Assembly: GCA_002480735.1 (NCBI GenBank)
Contig: DLCS01000240.1
Span: 2,138 to 8,295, forward strand
From: Bacillaceae bacterium UBA7792
GTDB lineage: Bacteria > Bacillota > Bacilli > Bacillales > Cytobacillaceae
DNA: 6,158 nt
Direction: 5' to 3'
Part shown: piece after piece, positions 1 through 6,157 of the stretch
Layout of the letters: each line of letters opens with the position of its first letter
Position numbering within the stretch: position 1 is the first letter of the stretch
Made by a program: the position numbers and the translations under genes
Notes under the pieces: model-generated
What the model was told of the DNA's origin: nothing
Databases searched by the model: none
The model's input: the letters and a program-made list of their open reading frames with translations, nothing else

Positions 1-474
1 CGGCTTATACAAGCAACCGCTGGGGAGCTTAGTAACATCTATCAGGTCGAGGAGGGTTTGGAAAATCGGGTGATGAGGGCCGCACTTGAAGCCAGTTCTT
101 TTCAGGAATTTATGACGAAGATTAAGACAAAACGATACACTTGGACCAGGCTTCAGAGAATGTGCGTCCATATCCTCACAAATACAACCAAAGAAGAAAT
201 GGAAGCAAGAATGGACAAAGCCTCCTATATTCGTCTACTCGGTATGAATGAAAAAGGGAGGACCTACTTGAATAATTGGAAGAAAAATGCTTCCCTTCCC
301 CTTGTCTCAAAATTATCAGCCTTGGATTTTGACGATGTCGCCCTTGATGTTCGCGCATCGCGCATCTATTCTTTAGGTGCAACGGAACAGATGGCACAAA
401 ACCTATTGGAGCTTGAATACAAACAGCCACCGATTTATATTAAGGAACAAAAAGAAATAGAAGCTCTCAAATAG
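1..474 (+). CDS. tmcAL: tRNA(Met) cytidine acetate ligase TmcAL (YlbM), C-terminal part
   Basis: This is the last 157 residues of a gene entering from the left edge; the frame is open from base 1, so no start is present. The family is ATP-dependent and uses acetate to make N4-acetylcytidine at the wobble position of elongator tRNA-Met, in the cytoplasm. The sequence shows the C-terminal RNA-binding part rather than the N-terminal nucleotidyltransferase-like domain. Recognition rests on the stretch EGLENRVMRAA followed by KIKTKRYTWTRLQRMCVHIL, which is characteristic of YlbM proteins. Members are about 400 residues, so roughly 60% lies outside the window. The TAG stop is 6 bases from the stop of the converging ylbL, and both sit in one hairpin. 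This convergent arrangement with ylbL matches B. subtilis. The TTG at 58 is an internal codon, not a start. Confidence 0.93.
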   Translation, partial: RLIQATAGELSNIYQVEEGLENRVMRAALEASSFQEFMTKIKTKRYTWTRLQRMCVHILTNTTKEEMEARMDKASYIRLLGMNEKGRTYLNNWKKNASLPLVSKLSALDFDDVALDVRASRIYSLGATEQMAQNLLELEYKQPPIYIKEQKEIEALK

Positions 475-487
475 AGCTTCCTATTTC
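454..487. terminator. Bidirectional intrinsic terminator shared by tmcAL and ylbL
   Basis: Bases 454-467 pair with 473-487 as a 14-bp stem with one bulged C and a 5-base loop (CAAAT, 468-472). On the + strand the right arm runs into TTTCTTTTCC. On the - strand the hairpin is followed by TTTTTGTT (from 453 leftwards). The stem contains the last codons and stop of tmcAL and overlaps the TAG of ylbL, so one element can end both convergent transcripts. Confidence 0.8.
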
Positions 488-1509
488 TTTTCCTTCAAGC
501 CATCTAAATAGCTGATGGCGTCATCAAATTGATCAATTGGCACGATTTTCATTTTCGTTCCGATATCTTTAGCCGTCTTTACTGCTGCACGATAGTTCGA
601 GTCCTTCGCTCCCTTTTCATTTGGGGCAAAGAAAATCTCCGCCCCTGCTTTATCAGCAGCAACAATTTTTTGTTCAATTCCACCAATTCTTCCTACTGTC
701 CCATCCGGAGAAATCGTCCCTGTACCAGCGATTTCATAGCCTTTCGTTAAGTCTCCCTTTGTCAGCTGATTGTATATTTCCAGAGAGAACATAAAGCCTG
801 CAGACGGCCCACCTATATCTTCTGTATTGATTTCAACCTTTGGCTCTACATGGAGCTCCTTATCGTCGACCAGTCCTATTCCAACTCCAACACGAGTTGG
901 TTCCTTTGGAAAAGGCTGAACCTCAACCGTGACTTCTCCTTCTTTCCCTCTCCGGATATAGGTTAACTTAATTTTATCCCCAACTGATTTTCCACCCACA
1001 TATTCGATGAATTTCTCTGAAGAAGGGAACTCATGTCCATCTACCTTAAAAATTCGGTCACCTGGCCTTAGCTTGCCCGCAGCCGGCATATCCTCCTCAA
1101 TACTTAATACATACACTCCCTTATAGTCATATCGAGTGGGAAGCCCAGCCTTCTTATAAGCAACCTCAATCGCAGCTTGCTTAGAATTTGCCATCATATG
1201 CAGCTGTCTTACATTATATTCTTCTTCCGTTTCCTCTTCGCTGCGGATCGCCTCAAGAGGATAGATTTCTTGATATTTGCTAACATGGGCCATTAAATAC
1301 GAATAAATATTTGCTTTCCCCATGCGAATGGTTGTTAGCATAAAGCTACCTTCTTCATCTTCATATCCATTTTCCACTTCAATGATAGGTTCTAGCTCCT
1401 TCGCCATTCCTGGTTTGGACACGTAATAGGGTAAAGAGTAAAAAGAAACGAAGAAAAGAAATAGGACCAAGAGGATTAAAATTAAGCGAAAATAGAACCT
1501 TTTTTTCAT
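481..1509 (-). CDS. ylbL: Membrane-anchored PDZ-Lon serine protease YlbL/DdcP (SepM-like)
   Basis: A 342-residue membrane protease that acts outside the cytoplasmic membrane. In B. subtilis, YlbL (DdcP) with CtpA degrades the cell-division inhibitor YneA and so ends the DNA-damage checkpoint; the streptococcal relative SepM processes the competence peptide. Domains seen: a basic N-terminus with one hydrophobic anchor (about residues 8-27), a PDZ domain (about 125-198, with KGVYVLSIEEDMPAAGKLRPGD), then a Lon-type proteolytic domain. The catalytic Ser is S236 in GGPSAG and the Lys is K281 in GGIEQKIVAADKAGA, so the Ser-Lys dyad is intact. There is no AAA+ ATPase domain, as expected for this family. 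The ATG follows the ylbK stop directly (TAG-ATG), and AAGGAG lies 9 bases upstream within the ylbK end, indicating co-transcription and translational coupling. Function is by homology. Confidence 0.95.
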   Translation of the reverse strand: MKKRFYFRLILILLVLFLFFVSFYSLPYYVSKPGMAKELEPIIEVENGYEDEEGSFMLTTIRMGKANIYSYLMAHVSKYQEIYPLEAIRSEEETEEEYNVRQLHMMANSKQAAIEVAYKKAGLPTRYDYKGVYVLSIEEDMPAAGKLRPGDRIFKVDGHEFPSSEKFIEYVGGKSVGDKIKLTYIRRGKEGEVTVEVQPFPKEPTRVGVGIGLVDDKELHVEPKVEINTEDIGGPSAGFMFSLEIYNQLTKGDLTKGYEIAGTGTISPDGTVGRIGGIEQKIVAADKAGAEIFFAPNEKGAKDSNYRAAVKTAKDIGTKMKIVPIDQFDDAISYLDGLKEKK

Positions 1510-2295
1510 CTAATGCTGCTCCTTCCACTGCTCGATTAAGCCATGTATCTTTTGAATATGCTTTTTTGTTTCTTCTTCTCCAATCGCAATAATCTCGTCT
1601 ATATTGGTAAAAGCTCTTGAGTTATACATTTCCACTGGTGGCCTAATCATGATATCCGAGGCGATTTCTCTATTTGCAACAGCTTCCATTTGGAGAATAT
1701 CAATGCTTTGCATGATCACATCAAAAATCGAAGTGATTTCTGTATTTTGCTTCACATGAGAAACATCGACGGCAATAATAATATCTGCACCCATCTCTTC
1801 AACAACCGAGACAGGAACCCGATCAACCACTCCACCATCAACTAATAGCTTGTCGTTTAATTTCTCAGGTACAAATATGCCTGGAATAGAAATGCTGGCT
1901 CTAACAGCATCGGCAATCGGACCTTCTTTAAAAATAACCTTGTCTCCTGTCATTAAGTCGGTCGCAACCACATGAACCGGGATATCTAATTCTTGCAAAT
2001 TCCTCCCGAATGTAAAGATACGAATGAGCTCCTTAACCCGATTTCCTGCAATAAAGCCCATTTTAGGTAGGGTGAAATCCAAGTAGTACTTTCTCCTAAA
2101 TACCTTTGATAAAGTATACAGTCTTTCAATGTCTAACCCCGCCCCATAGAAACAACCAACCATAGCCCCCATGCTGCTCCCGGCTATCATATCAATCGGA
2201 ATCTTTTCATCAAGTAATGTTTTGATAACCCCCACATGAGCAAACCCTCTTGCCCCTCCGGAACCAAGAGCCAATCCAATCTTAGGACGATGCAA
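1510..2295 (-). CDS. ylbK: Patatin-like phospholipase YlbK (RssA/NTE family)
   Basis: A 261-residue soluble patatin-fold hydrolase, expected to be a lipid acyl hydrolase; the physiological substrate is not known. Family signatures are all present: the glycine-rich oxyanion loop GSGGARG (residues 11-17), the nucleophile elbow GSSMG with Ser41, and the DGG motif with Asp153 completing the Ser-Asp dyad. Residues 138-143 (PGIFVP) also match the family. There is no signal peptide or membrane segment. The start is TTG: no ATG, GTG or other TTG occurs in frame between it and the stop TGA at 2341-2343, and AAGGTGGTG sits 8 bases upstream as a good ribosome site. It is first of a two-gene unit with ylbL and diverges from ylbJ. 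No convincing sigma-A promoter was found in the 218-base divergent region. Confidence 0.93.
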   Translation of the reverse strand: MHRPKIGLALGSGGARGFAHVGVIKTLLDEKIPIDMIAGSSMGAMVGCFYGAGLDIERLYTLSKVFRRKYYLDFTLPKMGFIAGNRVKELIRIFTFGRNLQELDIPVHVVATDLMTGDKVIFKEGPIADAVRASISIPGIFVPEKLNDKLLVDGGVVDRVPVSVVEEMGADIIIAVDVSHVKQNTEITSIFDVIMQSIDILQMEAVANREIASDIMIRPPVEMYNSRAFTNIDEIIAIGEEETKKHIQKIHGLIEQWKEQH

Positions 2296-2497
2296 AACAA
2301 CAGCACCACCTTTTTCTTCAGTTTCACTATTCTTTTTCCTTCACTGGGAGCTTCACTACCTACCGTATATTCAATCTTATGGTCTAATTTTATTTTCTAT
2401 GAGTATATTGATTTATATGAGGACAAGACCGTGAAGGCATTTTTTTCTAATATATCTTAGCACTTTTTCCGTCATTATGCACTTTCAGTAAATCTCT

Positions 2498-2516
2498 GAG
2501 GGAGGATTTATGCGTG
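2498..2516 (+). promoter_or_regulatory. ylbJ ribosome binding site with GTG start and competing out-of-frame ATG
   Basis: A near-consensus Shine-Dalgarno (GAGGGAGG, 2498-2505) lies 8 bases before the GTG at 2514 and only 4 bases before an ATG at 2510. The ATG frame reads M-R-G-K-I then TAG, so only GTG opens the ylbJ frame. Spacing favours GTG. The overlap could lower ylbJ output if some ribosomes use the ATG, but this is inference. Confidence 0.7.
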
Positions 2517-3734
2517 GTAAAATCTAGACTAAAAACAATCATTCTTGCTACATCCGTGACCATTCTGGCCATCTCCTTAATTTCGTTCCCGCAGGAATCT
2601 GTCAATGCCTCCATTAGAGGATTAGATATGTGGTGGAAAATTGTTTTTCCTTCCCTTTTACCTTTCTTTATCGTTTCAGAAATGCTGATTGGCTTCGGTG
2701 TTGTTAAATTTGTCGGAGTCATTTTAGAGCCATTAATGCGGCCCCTTTTTCGAGTACCAGGAGTTGGGGGTTTTGTTTGGGCGATGGGAATGGCCTCTGG
2801 TTATCCCGCTGGTGCCAAGCTCACGGCACGTTTAAGACAAGAGGAGCAGCTTTCAAAGGTGGAGGCTGAAAGGCTCGTTTCCTTCACGAATTGCTCCAAT
2901 CCTTTATTCATTTTTGGAGCGGTATCGGTCGGATTCTTTTACAATGCGAAGCTCGGAATTATACTTGCTGCTGCCCATTACCTCGGGAACTTCACGGTTG
3001 GGATTATCATGAGGTTTCATGGAAAAAATAACTCTCCTTCAACTAACCAAAACGTAAAATTCTCGATAAAGAACGCTTTAAGAGAATTACATAGAACAAG
3101 AATTAGAGAAAATCGTCCAATCGGCAAACTATTAGGGGATGCTGTCATGTCCTCGATTCAAACCCTGCTCATGATCGGCGGTTTCATTATCCTATTTTCT
3201 GTCCTAAATCAATTGCTCTTTCATTTGGGAATCATTCAACTCATTGGGGATGGCGTTGGCGTAATCCTAACGATTTTTCACTTATCAGAATCCTTTAGCA
3301 TCCCCTTTGTTTCAGGACTATTCGAAATTACATTAGGCAGTCAATTAACAAGTCAGGTTGAGGATACAACCTTAATGCAGCAAGCGATTATTACAAGCAT
3401 GATCTTAGCCTTTAGTGGTTTTAGCGTTCAAGCACAAGTTGCAAGTATATTAGCGGAAACAGATATTAGCTTTAGACCATTTTTCATCGCAAGAATTTTT
3501 CATGTATTCTTGGCCGGCTTCTACACTCTTCTTTTATGGAAGCCTATTTATGAAGGCTTCATTCAATCTGGTGATGACCACTCAAAAACAATTCCAGTAG
3601 CTTTCTTTGAGGAAAGCTCTTGGATCAACCAATCGATACAAATTCTAAAGGATACGGGTCCAATCATTACCCTCTTGTCATTAATGGTTTATATCATTGT
3701 ATTTGCGAAGCGAACGTACAAAAACGAGCACTAA
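2514..3734 (+). CDS. ylbJ: Sporulation integral membrane protein YlbJ/SpoVV (dipicolinate transport)
   Basis: A 406-residue polytopic membrane protein of the nucleoside-recognition (Gate) type. In B. subtilis, YlbJ, renamed SpoVV, is made in the mother cell under sigma-E, sits in the outer forespore membrane and passes dipicolinic acid toward the spore; mutants make immature spores. Hydrophobic segments are seen near residues 8-25, 43-62, 84-100, 130-165, 212-235, 240-257, 288-312, 325-342 and 383-398. Conserved pieces include FPSLLPFF (45-52), GMASGYPAGAK (92-102) and FTNCSNPLFIFG (124-135), the last two being Gate-like hallmarks. The start is GTG, set by GAGGGAGG 8 bases upstream. A nearer ATG at 2510 is out of frame and stops after five codons. 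Sigma-E control is expected from the homologue, but no clear sigma-E promoter is visible here. The gene ends inside a terminator stem. Confidence 0.95.
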   Translation: MVKSRLKTIILATSVTILAISLISFPQESVNASIRGLDMWWKIVFPSLLPFFIVSEMLIGFGVVKFVGVILEPLMRPLFRVPGVGGFVWAMGMASGYPAGAKLTARLRQEEQLSKVEAERLVSFTNCSNPLFIFGAVSVGFFYNAKLGIILAAAHYLGNFTVGIIMRFHGKNNSPSTNQNVKFSIKNALRELHRTRIRENRPIGKLLGDAVMSSIQTLLMIGGFIILFSVLNQLLFHLGIIQLIGDGVGVILTIFHLSESFSIPFVSGLFEITLGSQLTSQVEDTTLMQQAIITSMILAFSGFSVQAQVASILAETDISFRPFFIARIFHVFLAGFYTLLLWKPIYEGFIQSGDDHSKTIPVAFFEESSWINQSIQILKDTGPIITLLSLMVYIIVFAKRTYKNEH

Positions 3735-3751
3735 TATTTAAGTGCTCGTTT
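3722..3751. terminator. Intrinsic terminator between convergent ylbJ and coaD
   Basis: AAACGAGCACT (3722-3732) pairs perfectly with AGTGCTCGTTT (3741-3751) across an 8-base AT loop. The last ylbJ codons and part of its stop lie in the left arm. The + side tail is TTTATCTTCATTT; the - side reads TTTTGTACG. The 11-bp stem is strong while both tails are only moderately U-rich. It most likely ends ylbJ and possibly also the rsmD-coaD transcript, since no other hairpin separates the two genes. Confidence 0.75.
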
Positions 3752-3774
3752 ATCTTCATTTGGGATATTATCAG

Positions 3775-4272
<498 letters not shown>

Positions 4273-4307
4273 TTAAAATATGTCTTTATCCTTGCATCAA
4301 AGTCTCC

Positions 4308-4862
4308 TTAGCTTGACCAAGAATAAATAGAAATGGTGATAATACCGTATGTTTCTTCCTTTATTTGCGTAAGATGACCGACTGTTTTCGGCATTTCTAC
4401 CTCGGAGCTATGTTCACAAACAATGACCCCTTCGTTATTCAATAGCGTATTTGTATCAATGATCTCTAATATCTCTTGGAGCTGCTGTTTAGCGTATGGC
4501 GGATCTAGAAATATGTAATCAAAGCTGATCTCTCTTTTTCTGATGGCTTTTAAAGCACGTTTAAAGTCATTACGATAGACCTCAGCCCTAGACTCAAGAT
4601 CACAGGTCTTAAGATTATCGTAGATGGTATGTATTGCTTTTCCATCACGGTCAACAAATATCGCCTTCTCGGCTCCTCTACTTAATGCCTCTATTCCAAG
4701 ACCACCACTTCCTGCAAATAGGTCAAGGCATATACCGCCATTAAAATAGGGCCCAATGATGTTAAAGATGGCTTCCTTCACTTTATCTGTTGTTGGTCTT
4801 GTCGAATTTCCTGGTACGGCCTTCAGGGCTTTCCCTTTATAACGACCAGAAACTACTCTCAT
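4308..4862 (-). CDS. rsmD: 16S rRNA (guanine-966-N2)-methyltransferase RsmD (YlbH)
   Basis: A 184-residue SAM-dependent methyltransferase that modifies G966 (E. coli numbering) of 16S rRNA in the small subunit. It is a Rossmann-fold enzyme. The N-terminal MRVVSGRYKGKALKAVPG and STRPTTDKVKEAIFN are family signatures. Motif I (SAM binding) is LDLFAGSGGLGIEALSRG (46-63), with the acidic VDRD at 70-73. The catalytic DPPY is at 120-123. Length is typical. The ribosome site is GGGTGATC, 4 bases before the ATG, matching the GGTGATC part of the anti-Shine-Dalgarno complement, with AAGGA slightly further upstream. It is first in a two-gene unit with coaD. In B. subtilis ylbG precedes it; here its upstream side carries a small-RNA candidate, a MITE-like element and an unrelated gene. 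Confidence 0.96.
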   Translation of the reverse strand: MRVVSGRYKGKALKAVPGNSTRPTTDKVKEAIFNIIGPYFNGGICLDLFAGSGGLGIEALSRGAEKAIFVDRDGKAIHTIYDNLKTCDLESRAEVYRNDFKRALKAIRKREISFDYIFLDPPYAKQQLQEILEIIDTNTLLNNEGVIVCEHSSEVEMPKTVGHLTQIKEETYGIITISIYSWSS

Positions 4863-4890
4863 CGATGATCACCCGCTTCCTTACCATCCT

Positions 4891-4920
4891 AACATAACCG
4901 AAAGAAAGTGCCAATGACAA
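4891..4920 (-). promoter_or_regulatory. Candidate sigma-A promoter of rsmD-coaD
   Basis: On the - strand, TTGTCA (4920-4915, 5 of 6 to the -35 consensus) is followed after 18 bases by TATGTT (4896-4891, 4 of 6 to the -10). Transcription would start near 4884, about 22 bases before the rsmD ATG and just upstream of its ribosome site. A perfect TATAAT also exists at 4941-4936 on the same strand, but with no recognisable -35. The promoter is a proposal from pattern matching only. Confidence 0.4.
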
Positions 4921-4949
4921 GCATTTCGCGAGAAAATTATATTAAAAAT

Positions 4950-4978
4950 GTATAACCACTTTTTTTATGGAAATAATG
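4950..4978 (+). promoter_or_regulatory. Candidate forespore (sigma-F/sigma-G) promoter of the small RNA
   Basis: GTATA (4950-4954) matches the sigma-F -35 consensus GYWTA and the sigma-G -35. After 14 bases, GGAAATAATG (4969-4978) matches 9 of 10 positions of the sigma-F -10 consensus GGNRANANTW. The overlapping AATAATG (4972-4978, spacer 17) fits the sigma-G -10 CATNNTA at its A, T and T but not at the two ends. The spacer is one base short of the usual 15 for sigma-F. The predicted start is near 4984-4986, at the base of the first hairpin. A weaker sigma-A alternative on the same strand is ATGACA (4914-4919), 18 bases, TATATT (4938-4943). Confidence 0.5.
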
Positions 4979-4983
4979 AAGGT

Positions 4984-5131
4984 AACAACATCTATTCGAG
5001 GATGTTGTTGCCAACCGCGGAGAAGACTTACGTTTCCCCATAAGTTCTTCCTCCGGTTTCTCCTCTCCCTTTGCCTTCTTTCCTTAAAAAAGGAGATGGA
5101 AGGACCCTGCAGTGATCTGCAGGGTTTTCTT
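4984..5131 (+). ncRNA. csfG: Candidate sporulation small RNA CsfG (ylbG-ylbH intergenic RNA)
   Basis: A structured + strand RNA of roughly 150 bases, lying between a forespore-type promoter and an intrinsic terminator. Hairpin 1 pairs 4981-4992 with 5001-5012 (12 bp including one G-U, loop TATTCGAG). Hairpin 2 pairs 5013-5030 with 5041-5058 (16 bp in four blocks of four separated by small bulges, loop CGTTTCCCCA). It is followed by a pyrimidine-rich stretch (about 5057-5085), a small TCCTT/AAGGA hairpin and the terminator. Known background: B. subtilis CsfG, a forespore RNA under sigma-F and sigma-G found across endospore formers, lies next to ylbH. From memory it carries C-tracts in pyrimidine-rich sequence; here one CCCC is exposed in loop 2. 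Rfam also has a 'ylbH leader' family from this location. Identity is inferred from position, promoter and structure, not alignment; the 5' end is approximate. Confidence 0.6.
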
Positions 5132-5135
5132 TTTT
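5104..5135 (+). terminator. Intrinsic terminator of the small RNA
   Basis: ACCCTGCAG (5104-5112) and CTGCAGGGT (5117-5125) form a perfect 9-bp stem with the tetraloop TGAT, followed by TTTCTTTTTT. It is the strongest terminator in the window. No + strand protein gene lies within 1.3 kb upstream, which is the main sign that a non-coding + strand transcript exists here. The T-tract continues into the left target duplication of the adjacent mobile element. Confidence 0.88.
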
Positions 5136-5138
5136 ATA
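5131..5138. repeat. Left target-site duplication of the MITE-like element
   Basis: TTTTTATA directly before the GGC end of the element. It is identical to the right copy at 5271-5278 and overlaps the end of the small-RNA terminator T-tract. The AT-only sequence makes chance identity possible, but its exact abutment on both inverted-repeat ends argues for insertion. Confidence 0.7.
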
Positions 5139-5270
5139 GGCTGTGTTAATGTTCAGTGTTGATATTAGCCGTATGTGCATGGTGTGAACGGGTTTTGCTC
5201 GGCACGAGCAACGTAGTGAACCCATGCACATATGGCGGTATCAAGAGCAACATTTATATTTAACAGCGCC
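5139..5270. mobile_element. MITE-like 132-base palindromic element with terminal inverted repeats
   Basis: The ends are GGCTGTGTTAA (5139-5149) and its imperfect inverse TTAACAGCGCC (5260-5270). Inside, the arms keep pairing: 5161-5182 with 5222-5242, including an exact 11-base match TATGTGCATGG / CCATGCACATA. The centre has a 7-bp hairpin (5195-5201 with 5205-5211, loop GCA) and a direct repeat GTGAAC (5184-5189 and 5216-5221). It is flanked by a perfect 8-base direct repeat, TTTTTATA. No transposase is encoded, so it would be moved in trans by a relative with the same ends. An 8-base AT-rich duplication and GGC-starting ends fit families such as ISL3 or IS1595, but the parent is not identified. 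Confidence 0.75.
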
Positions 5271-5278
5271 TTTTTATA
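5271..5278. repeat. Right target-site duplication of the MITE-like element
   Basis: TTTTTATA directly after the GCC end of the element and identical to 5131-5138. It runs into the A-tract that forms the U-tail of the - strand terminator at 5278-5304. Confidence 0.7.
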
Positions 5279-5304
5279 AAAAAACCCGTAGGTAGTCCCA
5301 CGGG
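5278..5304 (-). terminator. Intrinsic terminator of the stalk-domain gene
   Basis: On the - strand, CCCGTGGG and CCTACGGG (5304-5297 and 5292-5285) form an 8-bp stem with one G-U pair and loop ACTA, followed by seven T residues. It starts 4 bases after the stop codon of the gene at 5309. It should separate that gene from rsmD-coaD, so rsmD needs its own promoter. Confidence 0.88.
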
Positions 5305-5308
5305 CCAG

Positions 5309-6157
5309 TTAATAATCGAGTGTGAGCTTTATCTCATCCTCCGATTCTTGTATATGGATCTTAAAAATCTTTTTCAGCCAATTGCTCTCTAAGTATACTT
5401 TTCCATTGATCAAATGTAAGGGATTCTCGAGCAAGCCATAGTCCTCTTCATTATAAATAAAGATGTTTTGATTCACAAAAAAGCGGTATGTATTATTCCC
5501 CTTATTCAAAAGGATCGTCTCATTATCCGCCAATGCTTTCACCTCAAAGCCTAATGCCTCAAGGGTTTCGATAAAAGGATAATACTTTTTGCCTTTAACT
5601 AACAATAACTCAAGATCCTTTTGTGGCTTATCCTGAATGAAGATCTTTCTTCTATCCGTATAATAAAGTGGAATGAGTCTCGTTTCTTCATTCTTATTTA
5701 AAGTGAAATATTGAGTCGATTTGCCCGCAATGGAACCTAGAAGTTCATCCAAGCTTTCAGGTGTTAGTGTAGCTTCCTTTAAAACTAAATCCATAAATAA
5801 TGAAAGCTCTTCTTCCGTATGCTTTTCTCTCAAATCCGCCAAAAATTCTACTCCTTTAGGAACCTTGCTCTCCTGCCCAGTCAATAACGATGTTAGAACA
5901 TCCATTAACCATCGTTCTTCTAACGGCAAATTCTTCGCTTTCTCCAGAAAATAATTATAAACGATTTTCCGCTCCAAAAGCTCCGTTTTAATTGTAGGCT
6001 TAGCAATCATCAGCGCGTTGCCATTCGTTTCGGCAAAGGACTCTGTAAGAATAATGGATAATCCTTTGAAATTGGCCAGTTTTTTTAGCGACCCAAAGGA
6101 AAGGCTTTTCTTATCAATGGGATTTACAGAATAAAACTGAATACCCTGTTCGCACTG
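5309..6157 (-). CDS. Unrecognised protein with C-terminal copper-amine-oxidase-type stalk domain, partial
   Basis: The last 282 residues of a gene that runs off the right edge; the frame stays open past the ATG at 6010 to the window end, so that ATG is probably internal. The C-terminal ~100 residues look like a tandem copper amine oxidase N-terminal-like (stalk) domain: VKGKKYYPFIETLEALGFEV, a strand with TILLNKGN, then LINGKVYLESNWLKKIF and a final strand DEIKLTL. Such domains are usually cell-surface or exported modules in Firmicutes. Upstream, the first visible ~50 residues look alpha/beta (KGLSIILTES, NALMIAKP). About 100 charged, helix-rich residues follow, without cysteine or membrane segments. 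I do not recognise this upstream part. Any signal peptide lies outside the window. It has its own terminator. In B. subtilis ylbG lies on this side of ylbH; no ylbG is seen here. Being real is well supported; its function is not. Confidence 0.8.
   Translation of the reverse strand, partial: QCEQGIQFYSVNPIDKKSLSFGSLKKLANFKGLSIILTESFAETNGNALMIAKPTIKTELLERKIVYNYFLEKAKNLPLEERWLMDVLTSLLTGQESKVPKGVEFLADLREKHTEEELSLFMDLVLKEATLTPESLDELLGSIAGKSTQYFTLNKNEETRLIPLYYTDRRKIFIQDKPQKDLELLLVKGKKYYPFIETLEALGFEVKALADNETILLNKGNNTYRFFVNQNIFIYNEEDYGLLENPLHLINGKVYLESNWLKKIFKIHIQESEDEIKLTLDY

Noticed and set aside
176..430. 84-residue - strand ORF antisense to tmcAL
   Set aside because: It is fully covered by the well-supported tmcAL coding frame and shows no family features.
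2236..2460. 74-residue + strand ORF overlapping the ylbK start
   Set aside because: It overlaps the conserved N-terminus of ylbK in antisense, and its product has no recognisable family features.
2448..2480. sigma-E promoter for ylbJ
   Set aside because: An AATATAT-like -35 and a CATTATGC-like -10 can be found, but the spacer is about 18 bases and the -10 match is poor, so it is not annotated despite the expected sigma-E control.
4863..5060. Riboswitch or leader RNA on the - strand ahead of rsmD
   Set aside because: The hairpins are also complementary on the - strand, but they lie upstream of the likely rsmD promoters. No T-box or known aptamer core was seen, and the only good terminator ending this structured region is on the + strand.
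4967..5149. 60-residue + strand ORF across the small-RNA region
   Set aside because: Its ATG lies within the proposed promoter, there is no ribosome site, and it reads through two hairpins and the terminator into the mobile element. The cysteine- and arginine-rich product looks like translated structure rather than a protein.
5028..5231. 67-residue - strand ORF
   Set aside because: It begins inside the palindromic element and runs through the terminator in antisense; no ribosome site and no recognisable protein features.
5139..5270. CRISPR repeat or tRNA-like structure
   Set aside because: There is one palindrome with no repeated spacer pattern, no acceptor/CCA or T-loop features, and the target duplication fits a mobile element better.
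6008..6010. ATG as start of the stalk-domain gene
   Set aside because: The frame stays open for 49 more codons to the window edge with plausible alpha/beta protein sequence, and no ribosome site precedes this ATG.
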